42,832 nt of DNA from Rhodanobacter sp. (GTDB taxonomy: Bacteria > Pseudomonadota > Gammaproteobacteria > Xanthomonadales > Rhodanobacteraceae): assembly GCA_027450005.1 (NCBI GenBank), contig DAIDKO010000136.1, forward strand, positions 1 through 42,832, in the 5' to 3' direction. Below the pieces are notes generated by a model. It had not been told where the DNA came from. It searched no databases and was given only the letters and a program-made list of their open reading frames with translations. Shown here one piece after another: positions 16,992-24,456 of this stretch (positions within the stretch are counted from its first letter, which is position 1; every line of letters starts with the position of its first letter). The position numbers and the translations under genes were made by a program.

Positions 16992-17429
16992 TCAGGCGCC
17001 CTGCGCACGCACCCACTGCACGATGCCGGCGGCCTGCATCGCGCCCGACTGGCGTGCGACCTCGCGGCCGCCCTTGAACAGCGCCAGCGTGGGGATGCTG
17101 CGGATCGCATGACGGTTGCCGAGCGCCTGTTCCGCGTCGGTGTCGACCTTGAGCAGGCGCACCCGCGGCTCGAGCTGCGTGGCGGCCTGCGCGAAGTGCG
17201 GCGCCATCATCTGGCAGGGGCCGCACCAGGTGGCCCAGAAGTCCACCAGCACGGGAATGTCGTTGCGGACCAGGTGCTTCTGGAAGGCGGCTTCGTCGAC
17301 GGCCAGCGGATGGCCGGTGAACAGCGGCTGGTGGCATTGGCCGCAGGCCGGAGCCGCGGCCAGGCGTTCGCCCGGCACGCGGTTCACTGCCTGGCAATGC
17401 GGGCAGACGAGATGCAGCGGGTCGCTCAT
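16992..17429 (-). CDS. trxC: Thioredoxin 2 (TrxC), zinc-binding
   Basis: 145 residues, cytoplasmic disulfide reductase. The N-terminal zinc finger is CPHC (9-12) with CGQC (29-32), the feature that separates TrxC from TrxA. The thioredoxin domain has FWATWCGPCQMM with active-site Cys69 and Cys72 and the cis-Pro loop RSIPTLALFKGG. The start MSDPLHLVCPHC is the family start, fixing the ATG at 17429. In Escherichia coli trxC is under OxyR control; no clear OxyR site could be placed here. Its 3' end is convergent with the PNGase A-like gene. Confidence 0.95.
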   Translation of the reverse strand: MSDPLHLVCPHCQAVNRVPGERLAAAPACGQCHQPLFTGHPLAVDEAAFQKHLVRNDIPVLVDFWATWCGPCQMMAPHFAQAATQLEPRVRLLKVDTDAEQALGNRHAIRSIPTLALFKGGREVARQSGAMQAAGIVQWVRAQGA

Positions 17430-17645
17430 GGCATGCCTCGGGATCGGAATCGGGGATGCGCGGGATATGGGGCCGGCGCCGTGTGGTTCAAAGCCGGCGC
17501 AGCATTGCAGGGCGTTCTGCTCGCCCTGGAGAGGGTGGCGTACCGCGCCGCCGGGAGCGCATCGCCCGTGGGCGGCGGCCGGGATCGCTGGCCCACGTTT
17601 TGCTTGGCGTTACGCTGACCCACCCGCGTTGCAGATCCCCTCGCC

Positions 17646-18749
17646 GTGACCAAACCAGCCGCTGAAGACAGTTACGTGCGCGTCGCCGTGCTGGTCATGT
17701 TGTCGCTGGCGATGCTGGCGGGCATCTGCGCCACGCTGATCCACTGGCTGGGCCCGGTGCACCGGCCGATGGACATGATCGTGCCGCCGGTCGGTAGCGC
17801 CATTTTTGGCGGCCTTATCGTTGCCCTGCTTCGGCGCCCTTGGTGGCTGCAGGGCATCGTGCGGGTGGCGCTCGCCGTCGCGGTGCTGGCGCTGGCTGCG
17901 CCGGCCTGGTTCTACACCCTGCAGGCAGTGTCGACGCCGGGCGTGCAGCTCATCGCCGTGCTGCCGCCGGTGTCGTCGCTGTTCGTGGTGCTGCTGGCGA
18001 TGGTGATGATCTTCATTCCAGGGCGCGCCGCCTACGTGCTGGCGCTACTGTGCTGGCTGCTGATCGCGCCGCCGGTGCTGGTCTACCTGCTGCTGCACCC
18101 GCGCGAGATGTGGATGCCGCGTGGCATCGACCTGCTGATGGCGTACGGCCCGGTCAGCATCATGGTGGTGGTGCTGTTGCCGGTGCAGCGCGGGCTGACC
18201 GGTGCGATCCGGCGGCTGGCTTCGGAGCGCGAGCGGATGGAGCTGATGCTGCATCGCGATCCGCTTACCGGCATCCACAACCGCCGGCTGGGCGAGCGCC
18301 TGCTCAGGGAGCTGTTCGACGGCAACCGTGCCGCCGGCGTGATCATGCTGGACGTGGACCGCTTCAAGTCGATCAACGACACCCACGGTCATCCGGTCGG
18401 CGACCAGGTGCTGCAGGCCATCGCCGGGCGTTGCAAGTCGCTGCTGCGCGAGGACGAGAGCATCGCGCGCTGGGGCGGCGAGGAGTTCCTGGTGATCGTG
18501 CCGGCGATCGACGCGGCCGGACTGCACCTGGTGGCGGAACGCCTGCAGTTGGCGATTGCGCGCCTGTCGGTGGTGCCGGTGCGCCAGGTCACCGCCTCGT
18601 TCGGCGCCACCATGATCGACGATGCGGACACCTTCGACAGCCTGCTGCAACGGGTCGACCTGGCGCTGTATGCGGCCAAGAAGCAGGGCGGCAACCGCGT
18701 GGTACTGATGCCGCCGGGTCCCTCTGTCGCTGCGATGGCGTCGGGCTGA
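17646..18749 (+). CDS. Membrane diguanylate cyclase with GGEEF motif
   Basis: 367 residues, GTG start. Residues about 8-185 hold five or six membrane helices; residues about 205-360 form a GGDEF domain making cyclic di-GMP: RDPLTGIHNRR, MLDVDRFKSINDTHGHPVGD and WGGEEFLVIVP (GGEEF at 277-281). The allosteric I-site position, four residues ending five before GGEEF, reads Arg-Glu-Asp-Glu rather than RxxD, so product inhibition may be weakened. No EAL domain. Start choice: the GTG gives MTKPAAEDSYVRVAVLV, directly before the first helix. No partner gene is linked. Confidence 0.9.
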   Translation: MTKPAAEDSYVRVAVLVMLSLAMLAGICATLIHWLGPVHRPMDMIVPPVGSAIFGGLIVALLRRPWWLQGIVRVALAVAVLALAAPAWFYTLQAVSTPGVQLIAVLPPVSSLFVVLLAMVMIFIPGRAAYVLALLCWLLIAPPVLVYLLLHPREMWMPRGIDLLMAYGPVSIMVVVLLPVQRGLTGAIRRLASERERMELMLHRDPLTGIHNRRLGERLLRELFDGNRAAGVIMLDVDRFKSINDTHGHPVGDQVLQAIAGRCKSLLREDESIARWGGEEFLVIVPAIDAAGLHLVAERLQLAIARLSVVPVRQVTASFGATMIDDADTFDSLLQRVDLALYAAKKQGGNRVVLMPPGPSVAAMASG

Positions 18750-18789
18750 GCCGGCGTGGGCGTGGGCGCCGGTTGCGTGCCGTGCCAGC

Positions 18790-20187
18790 TTATTCGGACG
18801 CGCCGGCTTTGCCCGCGGCGGGCGCCGGTGGCGGGCTGACGAAGCTACCGGCGAAGCCGGGGAATTCCACCGGGCTGGCGTAGCCGTCCTTCGACACCGC
18901 GCTGACGCCGAAGAAGTAGTTGTCGATCACGATGTCCTTCAGCGTGGCCGTGGCCGCGTCGCCGACCCAGCGGTGGTATCGCCAGCGCGGTGCGGTGGTG
19001 TCGCGCCACCACACGCGGTAGCCGTAGGCGCCCGGCGAGGGCTTCCAGGCCAGCGTGGTGTCGGGCTCGACCGCGCCCTTGACCGTGACATCGCCGGGCG
19101 GCGCCGGCGCCCAGGCCATCGCCGCCATGGTGATCGCGTTCAGCCGCGTCACCTGCGCGAGGTAGGGGAAGTCGACGTCGGACAGCACGTCGTCGTAGTG
19201 GATGCCGTGCTCGACGCGCAGGTTCTGGTGCTGGCGGTGGTAGTTCTCGTTCGGCTCGGTCAGGCGCACTGCCGGGTAGCCGGCGGGGAGGAAGGGCACC
19301 TGGTCGCCGCCGCGGCCGAAGCGGTCGGTGCGGTCGATCATCTGCACCTGGAAATTCGCCAGGTACCGCTCCGCCAGCCCGGCCATGAAGCGCGCGACGT
19401 TGCACGAGGGCGAATCCACCTCGCCGCCGAAATAGCGGCGGTAGGCGGCCTGGCGCGGCGTCTCGGTGCTCTTGGTGCCCTCGGAGAACACGCGCACGCG
19501 CGTGTTGTCGACCACGCCGTCGATGCCGTGGATGTTGCCGACGATGTCGTCGTTTAGGTCGCTCTCGACCTGCCAATCGTGCCCGCGGGCGTAGCGCGCC
19601 ATGAGCTTGCCGCCGTACAGGTCCTGTTCCTCGCCGGACAGCGCGGCGTAGACCAGGGTGGCCCGGAAGCGGTACTTCGACAGTACGCGTGCCACCTCCA
19701 GCACGGCGGCGGTGCCCGAGCCGTCGCCGTTGGCGCCGGGGGCGTCCGAGCGGCTGTTCATGATGTCGGTGACGCGCGAGTCCAGATGTGCGGTGATGAT
19801 GATCACGCGATCCGGATCGCTGCTGCCGCGCTGGATCGCCGCCACGTCCATGGTCTCGGTGGGCGTGGGAATGCGCGGGCCGGTGACGGTCTGTGTGGGT
19901 GTCATCACCTGCAGGCAACCGCCGCAGTCCTTCGAGATCGCCTCGAAGCGCGCCTTGACCCATCGGCGCGCGGCGCCGATGCCGCGGTGGTCCGAATCGG
20001 TCGCCGACGTCGTGTGCCGGGTGCCGAAGCCGACCAGGGTCGTCAACGTGGACTGCAGTGCCTGCGGCTGCACCCGGTCGGCGATCTCGCGCAGCTGCGG
20101 GTGTTCGGTGGGCGGCGGCGGAACTTCGGCTGCGGCGGCCGAGCCGGCGGCCAGCAGTGCGGCGGCGAAAAGCGAGGCGAAGCGCAT
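18790..20187 (-). CDS. Secreted M28 family zinc metallopeptidase
   Basis: 465 residues with a signal peptide (residues 1-20, ALLAAGSAAAAE). M28 metal-binding and catalytic motifs occur in order: IITAHLDS (His, catalytic Asp), GANGDGSGTAAVLE (bridging Asp), ALSGEEQDLYGG (catalytic Glu, metal Glu) and a late ENYHRQHQN with the last His. These define aminopeptidases with two zinc ions. The C-terminal 100 residues (DTTLAWKPSPGAYGYRVWWRD) form a fibronectin type III-like domain. The start codon lies in a tandem-hexamer hairpin (20186-20212). The gene precedes nothing on the same strand for 90 bases except mtfA upstream, so it may be co-transcribed after mtfA. Confidence 0.9.
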   Translation of the reverse strand: MRFASLFAAALLAAGSAAAAEVPPPPTEHPQLREIADRVQPQALQSTLTTLVGFGTRHTTSATDSDHRGIGAARRWVKARFEAISKDCGGCLQVMTPTQTVTGPRIPTPTETMDVAAIQRGSSDPDRVIIITAHLDSRVTDIMNSRSDAPGANGDGSGTAAVLEVARVLSKYRFRATLVYAALSGEEQDLYGGKLMARYARGHDWQVESDLNDDIVGNIHGIDGVVDNTRVRVFSEGTKSTETPRQAAYRRYFGGEVDSPSCNVARFMAGLAERYLANFQVQMIDRTDRFGRGGDQVPFLPAGYPAVRLTEPNENYHRQHQNLRVEHGIHYDDVLSDVDFPYLAQVTRLNAITMAAMAWAPAPPGDVTVKGAVEPDTTLAWKPSPGAYGYRVWWRDTTAPRWRYHRWVGDAATATLKDIVIDNYFFGVSAVSKDGYASPVEFPGFAGSFVSPPPAPAAGKAGASE

Positions 20188-20212
20188 CTGGATCCGTATC
20201 CAGATCCGGATC
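20186..20212 (-). repeat. Tandem hexamers and hairpin over the M28 start codon
   Basis: On the coding strand four GGATNN hexamers in a row precede the M28 ATG. Within them ATCTGGAT and ATCCAGAT form an 8 bp hairpin with a four-base loop (20186-20205), placing the first two bases of the start codon in the stem. The direct observation is certain; a role in translation control is inference. Confidence 0.6.
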
Positions 20213-20278
20213 CCCTAAAGCAAGTGCGAGAAGCGACGTTACCGCAGCCGGGTCCCTCGCCGGGCGCGGGGGCGGAGA

Positions 20279-21034
20279 TCAGTAGGGATGCTGCCGGTAG
20301 AACCGTTCCAGCTGCCGGTAGACCTCGGGCAGGTGCTGCTGCAGGGCGGCGGGCGTCTCGAAGAACTGCTCGCTGGCCACCGCGAAGAACTCGGCCGGGC
20401 TTTCCAGAGCATACGGATCGAGCGGTGGCGCCAGGCCCTGGCTGCGCTCCTCGCGCAGGCGATCCCACGCGGCGGAAAACGTGGCCGACCAGACGCGGCG
20501 ATCCATGCGCCGGTGCAAGGGCGGAAACCCGTTGGCGTCGCCGTTGAGCAGGTCCAGCTTGTGCGCCATCTCGTGGACGACGACGTTGCGCCCCGGCTTG
20601 CTGCCGGCCTCCAGCACCTCGGCCCACGACAGGATCACCGGCCCGCGCCACCATGCCTCGCCGGCCCGCGCGGTGCGGGTCTGGTGCTCCACGCCCGCCG
20701 CGTCGGTCTGCGTGCGATGGGGCACGAAAGCGTCCGGATACACGATCACGCTGTGCCAGCCGTCGTACCAGTCCAGCCCGAGCTTGAGGATGGGTAGGCA
20801 GGCGTGGGCGGCTAGCAGAACGCGGTCGGCGTCGCCGAGTTCCAGTCCCTGCACGGGTTCCAGCGACTTGCGCTGCAGGAACAGCGTGACCAGAACGCGC
20901 AGCGCGGCCTGGTCGGAGGCGCCTAGCCGACGCGCCGGTGCACATCGCATCAAGGCGGCCCGCCACAGCGGCTCGGGGATCGGATGCCTGGCGACGAGGC
21001 GGCGCATGCGCCAGTTTCGGAGTTTGTCGAACAT
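20279..21034 (-). CDS. mtfA: MtfA family zinc peptidase (M90)
   Basis: 251 residues, cytoplasmic. HEMAH at 154-158 in VVVHEMAHKLDLLNG is the HExxH zinc motif, with the later Glu in ESPAEFFAVASEQFF. The order LRNWRMRRLVARHPIPE, GLDWYDGWHSVIVYPDAF and GPVILSWAEVLE is the MtfA pattern. In Escherichia coli MtfA binds and inactivates the Mlc repressor and so raises PTS glucose uptake; whether that holds here is unknown as no Mlc gene is in the window. The ATG at 21034 gives the family start MFDKLRNWR. Confidence 0.9.
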   Translation of the reverse strand: MFDKLRNWRMRRLVARHPIPEPLWRAALMRCAPARRLGASDQAALRVLVTLFLQRKSLEPVQGLELGDADRVLLAAHACLPILKLGLDWYDGWHSVIVYPDAFVPHRTQTDAAGVEHQTRTARAGEAWWRGPVILSWAEVLEAGSKPGRNVVVHEMAHKLDLLNGDANGFPPLHRRMDRRVWSATFSAAWDRLREERSQGLAPPLDPYALESPAEFFAVASEQFFETPAALQQHLPEVYRQLERFYRQHPY

Positions 21035-21235
21035 GTCCCACGCGGGCGGAGTCCTGACGCTAACAGGATCAGGGCGAAGTGCGCTTTCTCAAGCGCAGGG
21101 GCGTGCACTATCCCGCGCGGGCCCTTACCCGGTCGGCGTTGCCGCGCGGGGCGCAGCTGCGTTCGGCGACGTGCCGTTCGAGCCCGGCTTTCCGCCGGGG
21201 TGCGAGCGGCCCCTTGCAGGCGCCGGTCACCGCCG

Positions 21236-21847
21236 TCAGGCCGACCCAGTGCACACCGCGCCTTCGCGCGCGTAGCGGATCACCACGTTTCCCTTGCTCG
21301 AGGTGCTCGATTCCACGAGCCGGAACGCCGTCGGCTTCGCGCGTTCGTCGAACAGGCGCTTGCCCGTGCCGAGCAGGATCGGAACCACGACCAGGATCAG
21401 CTCGTCGACCAGGTCCGTGGCCAGCAGCTGGTGCACCAGGCCGCTGCTGCCCTGGGTGAGCAGGTCGGGGCCGTCGCTGTGCTTGAGCTCGCGCACCGCG
21501 GCGACGAGGTCGGGCCTGAGCGCGCGGCTGCGGTTCCAGTCGAGCGGACCGGGGTTGTGGGTAGCGACGTGCTTGGCTGCGCCGTTGAACAGGTCGGCGG
21601 TTGCCCGTAGCGGGGAGTCCTCCGCCACGGTTGGCCAGAAGCCGGCGAAGTTGTCGTAGGTGCGGCGTCCGAGCAGCAGCTCGAACGGGCGCTGGAACAG
21701 GTCTTCCATCGCGTCCGTGGCCTCGTCGGCATACGGCCAGAACCAGCCGCCGAGGGCGAAGCCGCCTTCGACATCTTCCTCCGGGGCGCCGGGCGACTGG
21801 ATGATGCCGTCGATGGTGACGAAGGCGGGGACGATGAGTTTGCGCAT
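21236..21847 (-). CDS. Dihydrofolate reductase-fold protein (RibD C-terminal family)
   Basis: 203 residues. The start MRKLIVPAFVTIDGIIQSPG and later LLLGRRTYDNFAGFWP and LLATDLVDELILVVVPILLGTGKRLF are the defining blocks of the RibD-C/YyaP-like reductase group, an NADPH-binding fold. Substrate is unknown for most members. GGAG sits seven bases before the ATG at 21847, and the next upstream in-frame extension has no ribosome-binding site. No pathway neighbour is present; the gene upstream on the opposite strand is gluconokinase. Confidence 0.85.
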   Translation of the reverse strand: MRKLIVPAFVTIDGIIQSPGAPEEDVEGGFALGGWFWPYADEATDAMEDLFQRPFELLLGRRTYDNFAGFWPTVAEDSPLRATADLFNGAAKHVATHNPGPLDWNRSRALRPDLVAAVRELKHSDGPDLLTQGSSGLVHQLLATDLVDELILVVVPILLGTGKRLFDERAKPTAFRLVESSTSSKGNVVIRYAREGAVCTGSA

Positions 21848-22156
21848 GTCGTGCTCCTGGGTGGATGGGTGTGTCTGCCTGGTTCCGACGAACCGCAGGC
21901 CGGAAAATCGACATGGCGTAATGCCGATGCATGGCGATCGGCGGGTCGCTCGCCCATGCAGGACCCGCTGGCATTCCATGGCGTGCCGCGGCAGGCGCCA
22001 GTGTGGCATGGTGCGCAGGAGTGCCGGGTCAAATTTCCCAAGCCCGGCGGGACATGTCATGAATCCTTGGAAGCGCCCAGCGGATACCCGTGCGTCGTGC
22101 GTGCCTGCTGGCACGCTTGTCCGGCAGCCGGGAGCCGCGCCTTGCCGACGCCCGTG
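21848..22156. other. Divergent region between reductase and gluconokinase
   Basis: 309 bases that should hold promoters for both divergent genes. Open frames through it are unsupported. No operator or RNA structure was recognised. Confidence 0.35.
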
Positions 22157-22666
22157 ATGCCAACCGTCATCGTGATGGGCGTCTCCGGCAGCGGCAAGAG
22201 CCATCTCGGCGCCGCCCTGGCGCGTGCTTGCGGCATGGAGTTCGTCGAGGGCGACGAGCTGCATCCTGCTACGAACATCGCCAGGATGCGCGCAGGCATC
22301 CCGCTGGACGATGCGGCCCGCCAGCCATGGCTCGAGGCGATCGCCGCGGTGATCGTGGCCCGCCGCGGGCAGGGCGTGGTGGTGGCCTGCTCCGCGCTGC
22401 GCCGCGCCTATCGCGACCTGCTGCGCCAGGCCGATCCGGCACTGCGCCTGCTCTACCTGCGCGTGCCGTGCGACGAACTGGCGCGTCGCATGCGCGAGCG
22501 GCGGCACTTCATGCCGCCGTCCTTGCTCGACAGCCAACTGGCGACGCTGGAGGAACCCGCGGCGGATGAACATGCCGTGGTGCTGGAGGCGGGGACGGAT
22601 CTGTCCGCCACGGCCGTCTCGGCCCGGCGGGCGCTTTCGTTGCCGACCGTGACCGGCGGCGGATGA
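22157..22666 (+). CDS. gntK: Gluconokinase
   Basis: 169 residues. Phosphorylates gluconate to 6-phosphogluconate for the Entner-Doudoroff or pentose phosphate route. The P-loop GVSGSGKS is at 8-15; FVEGDELHPATNIARMRAGI with PLDDAARQPWL is the substrate-binding block, and VVACSALRRAYRDLLR plus RHFMPPSLLDSQLATLE are diagnostic of GntK. The ATG at 22157 starts four residues before the first strand as in other family members; an upstream extension is possible but shows no ribosome-binding site, and the site at this ATG is weak. The gluconate transporter and dehydratase are not nearby. Confidence 0.9.
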   Translation: MPTVIVMGVSGSGKSHLGAALARACGMEFVEGDELHPATNIARMRAGIPLDDAARQPWLEAIAAVIVARRGQGVVVACSALRRAYRDLLRQADPALRLLYLRVPCDELARRMRERRHFMPPSLLDSQLATLEEPAADEHAVVLEAGTDLSATAVSARRALSLPTVTGGG

Positions 22667-22690
22667 GCGGCATCGGATGCGAACATGCGA

Positions 22691-22708
22691 GCACACACAC
22701 ACGCACAC
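22691..22708 (+). repeat. CA dinucleotide repeat before a VOC gene
   Basis: Five CA units, one CG, then two more CA units, ending 16 bases before the VOC start codon and directly before its GGGAGG ribosome-binding site. Length is modest; a role is not shown. Confidence 0.6.
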
Positions 22709-22724
22709 GAAACGGGAGGGGCGG

Positions 22725-23222
22725 ATGAAGCGGTCGACGACTCTACGGCTATGCGCAGCCTTGCTTTCCCTCGCCGGCACGGCGTCGGCCGCGTCGGCAC
22801 CTCCCGCCGGGCACATCACCAGCGTCGGCGGCATCTTTTTCAAGGCCAGGCATCCGAAGGCGCTTGCGGCGTGGTATTGCGCCGTCCTTGGGCTGCCGGT
22901 GGAAAGCTGGGGCGGCGCGGCTCTGCGCTACGACGCATCCGGGCACCCGCCTGCACTGGCGTGGGCTGCCTTTCCCGCGTCGACGAAGTACTTTGCGCCA
23001 TCGATCAGCGAGCTGATGATCGACTACGCGGTGGGCGACATGGACGCCATGCTCGCGCGGCTGCGCTCCCGGGGCGTCAGGATTCTCAAGCGCGACGACC
23101 GCGATCCGAACGGCCGCTTCGCGTAGATCTCTGATCCCGAGGGGAACAAGGTCGAGCTGTGGGAACCCAGGCCGAGGCCGGCGCGGGCGGATTGGCCCAA
23201 GCCTGGGGCAAATTCTCCGTAG
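22725..23222 (+). pseudogene. VOC/glyoxalase-like exported protein interrupted by TAG
   Basis: 166 codons including the terminal stop, with TAG at 23124-23126 (codon 134). A signal peptide (residues 1-23, LCAALLSLAGTASA) precedes a VOC domain: GGIFFKARHPKALAAWYCAV and LMIDYAVGDMDAMLARLRS. After GRFA the stop is followed in frame by ISDPEGNKVELWEP, the most conserved end of the family, where GRFAWxxDPEGN is the normal text. The TAG therefore replaces Trp, and the metal-ligand Glu of VELWEP is lost if translation stops. GGGAGG lies eight bases before the ATG. The YCII gene follows 59 bases later. Confidence 0.8.
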
Positions 23223-23281
23223 CGTTGTCGAATTCCGGTCGCCTGCTTCGTCGTTACCGCATCCCATCCCAAGGATCACCC

Positions 23282-23653
23282 ATGAAATACCTCGGCCTTG
23301 CCTATTTCACTCCCGAAAAATTCGCCGCGATGGCGCCGGACGACGTCAAGGCGCTGGTGAGCCAGTGCCCTGCGTTGGACGAGAAGATGCGTGCCACGGG
23401 CAAGGTGCTTGTCTCCGCCTCGCTCGGCGACCTGGATCGGTGGCGGACGCTGCGCACGCGCGGCGGCAAGGCGCAGGTCAGCGACGGGCCTTATACCGAG
23501 TCCAAGGAGGTGGTGGGCGGGCTGTTCATCATCGAGACGGACAGCCAGGACGAGGCGCTGCGGATCGCATCCATGCACCCGGCGGCGATGCTGGGCGAGC
23601 AGGGCGACTGGGTGGTCGAGCTGATCCCCTTGGATTTCTACCTGGCCGGATAA
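23282..23653 (+). CDS. YCII-related domain protein
   Basis: 123 residues, cytoplasmic, ferredoxin-like alpha/beta fold. Typical family text: MKYLGLAYFTPEKFAAM at the start, TRGGKAQVSDGPYTESKEVV with GGLFIIE, and DSQDEALRIASMHPAAMLGE. In many genomes such genes neighbour ECF sigma factors and VOC proteins; here only the VOC gene is present. AAGGA lies seven bases before the ATG. Enzymatic activity is unknown. Confidence 0.88.
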   Translation: MKYLGLAYFTPEKFAAMAPDDVKALVSQCPALDEKMRATGKVLVSASLGDLDRWRTLRTRGGKAQVSDGPYTESKEVVGGLFIIETDSQDEALRIASMHPAAMLGEQGDWVVELIPLDFYLAG

Positions 23654-23930
23654 GGCGGCGGCGCGTGCCCCGGGCGTGCGTTGGCCGCGCTTTCCCTGCG
23701 AACGTCCACGCGGCTCCGCGACTCATCCGGCGGTGTGCGGTCTCGACCGGCGGCCGCGCACGGGGCGGCATGGCAACGTGCCGGAGGCGGTCGAGGGATC
23801 GGCTTCATCGGCGTGCGCAGGCATCGGCGAATTGATCGGCACAGCGGTCATTTCACTTTCCGCGTGGCTTTGGTTATACGTCGCGTTCGTCCCTTCGAAG
23901 GCAGAGGGGTCGCCACCACGGAGCCTTTCC

Positions 23931-24275
23931 ATGATCCACCGCATCGACGCCGGCCCGCGCATGTCCGAGGCCACCATTCACAACGGCATCGTCTACCTGG
24001 CCGGCCAGGTTGCCGAAGACGGCGGGGCGGATATCGAGGGCCAGACACGCCAGGTGCTGGCGGCCATCGACGCGCTGCTGGCGCAGGTCGAGAGCGACAA
24101 GACGCGCATCCTGCGCGCACAGATTTTCCTTGCCGACATCGCGGATTTCCCCGGCATGAACCGGGTATGGGACGCATGGGTGGTGCCCGGCAAGGCGCCG
24201 GCGCGGGCCACCGTGGAGGCGAAGCTGGCCCGGCCGGACTGGAAGGTGGAGATCGTGGTCACCGCGGCGATCTGA
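23931..24275 (+). CDS. RidA family deaminase-like protein
   Basis: 114 residues. RidA proteins deaminate reactive enamine/imine intermediates. Family marks: the strand block HNGIVYLAGQVAEDGG, TRQVLAAIDALLAQVESDKTRI, and GKAPARATVEAKLARPDWKVEI with the substrate Arg in PARATVEA. MIHRIDAGPRMSE is the usual start, and GGAG lies eight bases before it. The 277-base gap upstream contains no supported gene. It belongs to the subgroup often annotated as endoribonuclease L-PSP; that older name is not supported by motif. Confidence 0.88.
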   Translation: MIHRIDAGPRMSEATIHNGIVYLAGQVAEDGGADIEGQTRQVLAAIDALLAQVESDKTRILRAQIFLADIADFPGMNRVWDAWVVPGKAPARATVEAKLARPDWKVEIVVTAAI

Positions 24276-24290
24276 GCGCCAGGGGCGTGA

Positions 24291-24317
24291 CGGCATGCCC
24301 GCGCAAGCGGCATGCCG
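24291..24317. repeat. 9 bp inverted repeat between convergent genes
   Basis: CGGCATGCC and GGCATGCCG flank a nine-base loop, 16 bases after the RidA stop. It lies in the convergent gap ahead of the GH3 gene end (24457). No T-run follows in either direction, so a terminator role is uncertain. The rest of the gap (24318-24456) shows nothing else. Confidence 0.45.
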
Positions 24318-24456
24318 GCCTGTCAGAACGAAATCGCCCCGGTCGTGGTGGCGGCCACCGCCGGTGGCAGCGTGCGGGCTACCCTCCGCGCCGCGCTCGA
24401 TGGTCGTCGTGATGCCGATGGCGTGGCGTGCCGGCACGCCATCGGACCAGATGGCC

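Noticed and set aside
22691-22708. CA repeat as a phase-variation switch
   Set aside because: Fewer than six perfect units, outside the coding region and upstream of the ribosome-binding site; too short to expect frequent slippage.
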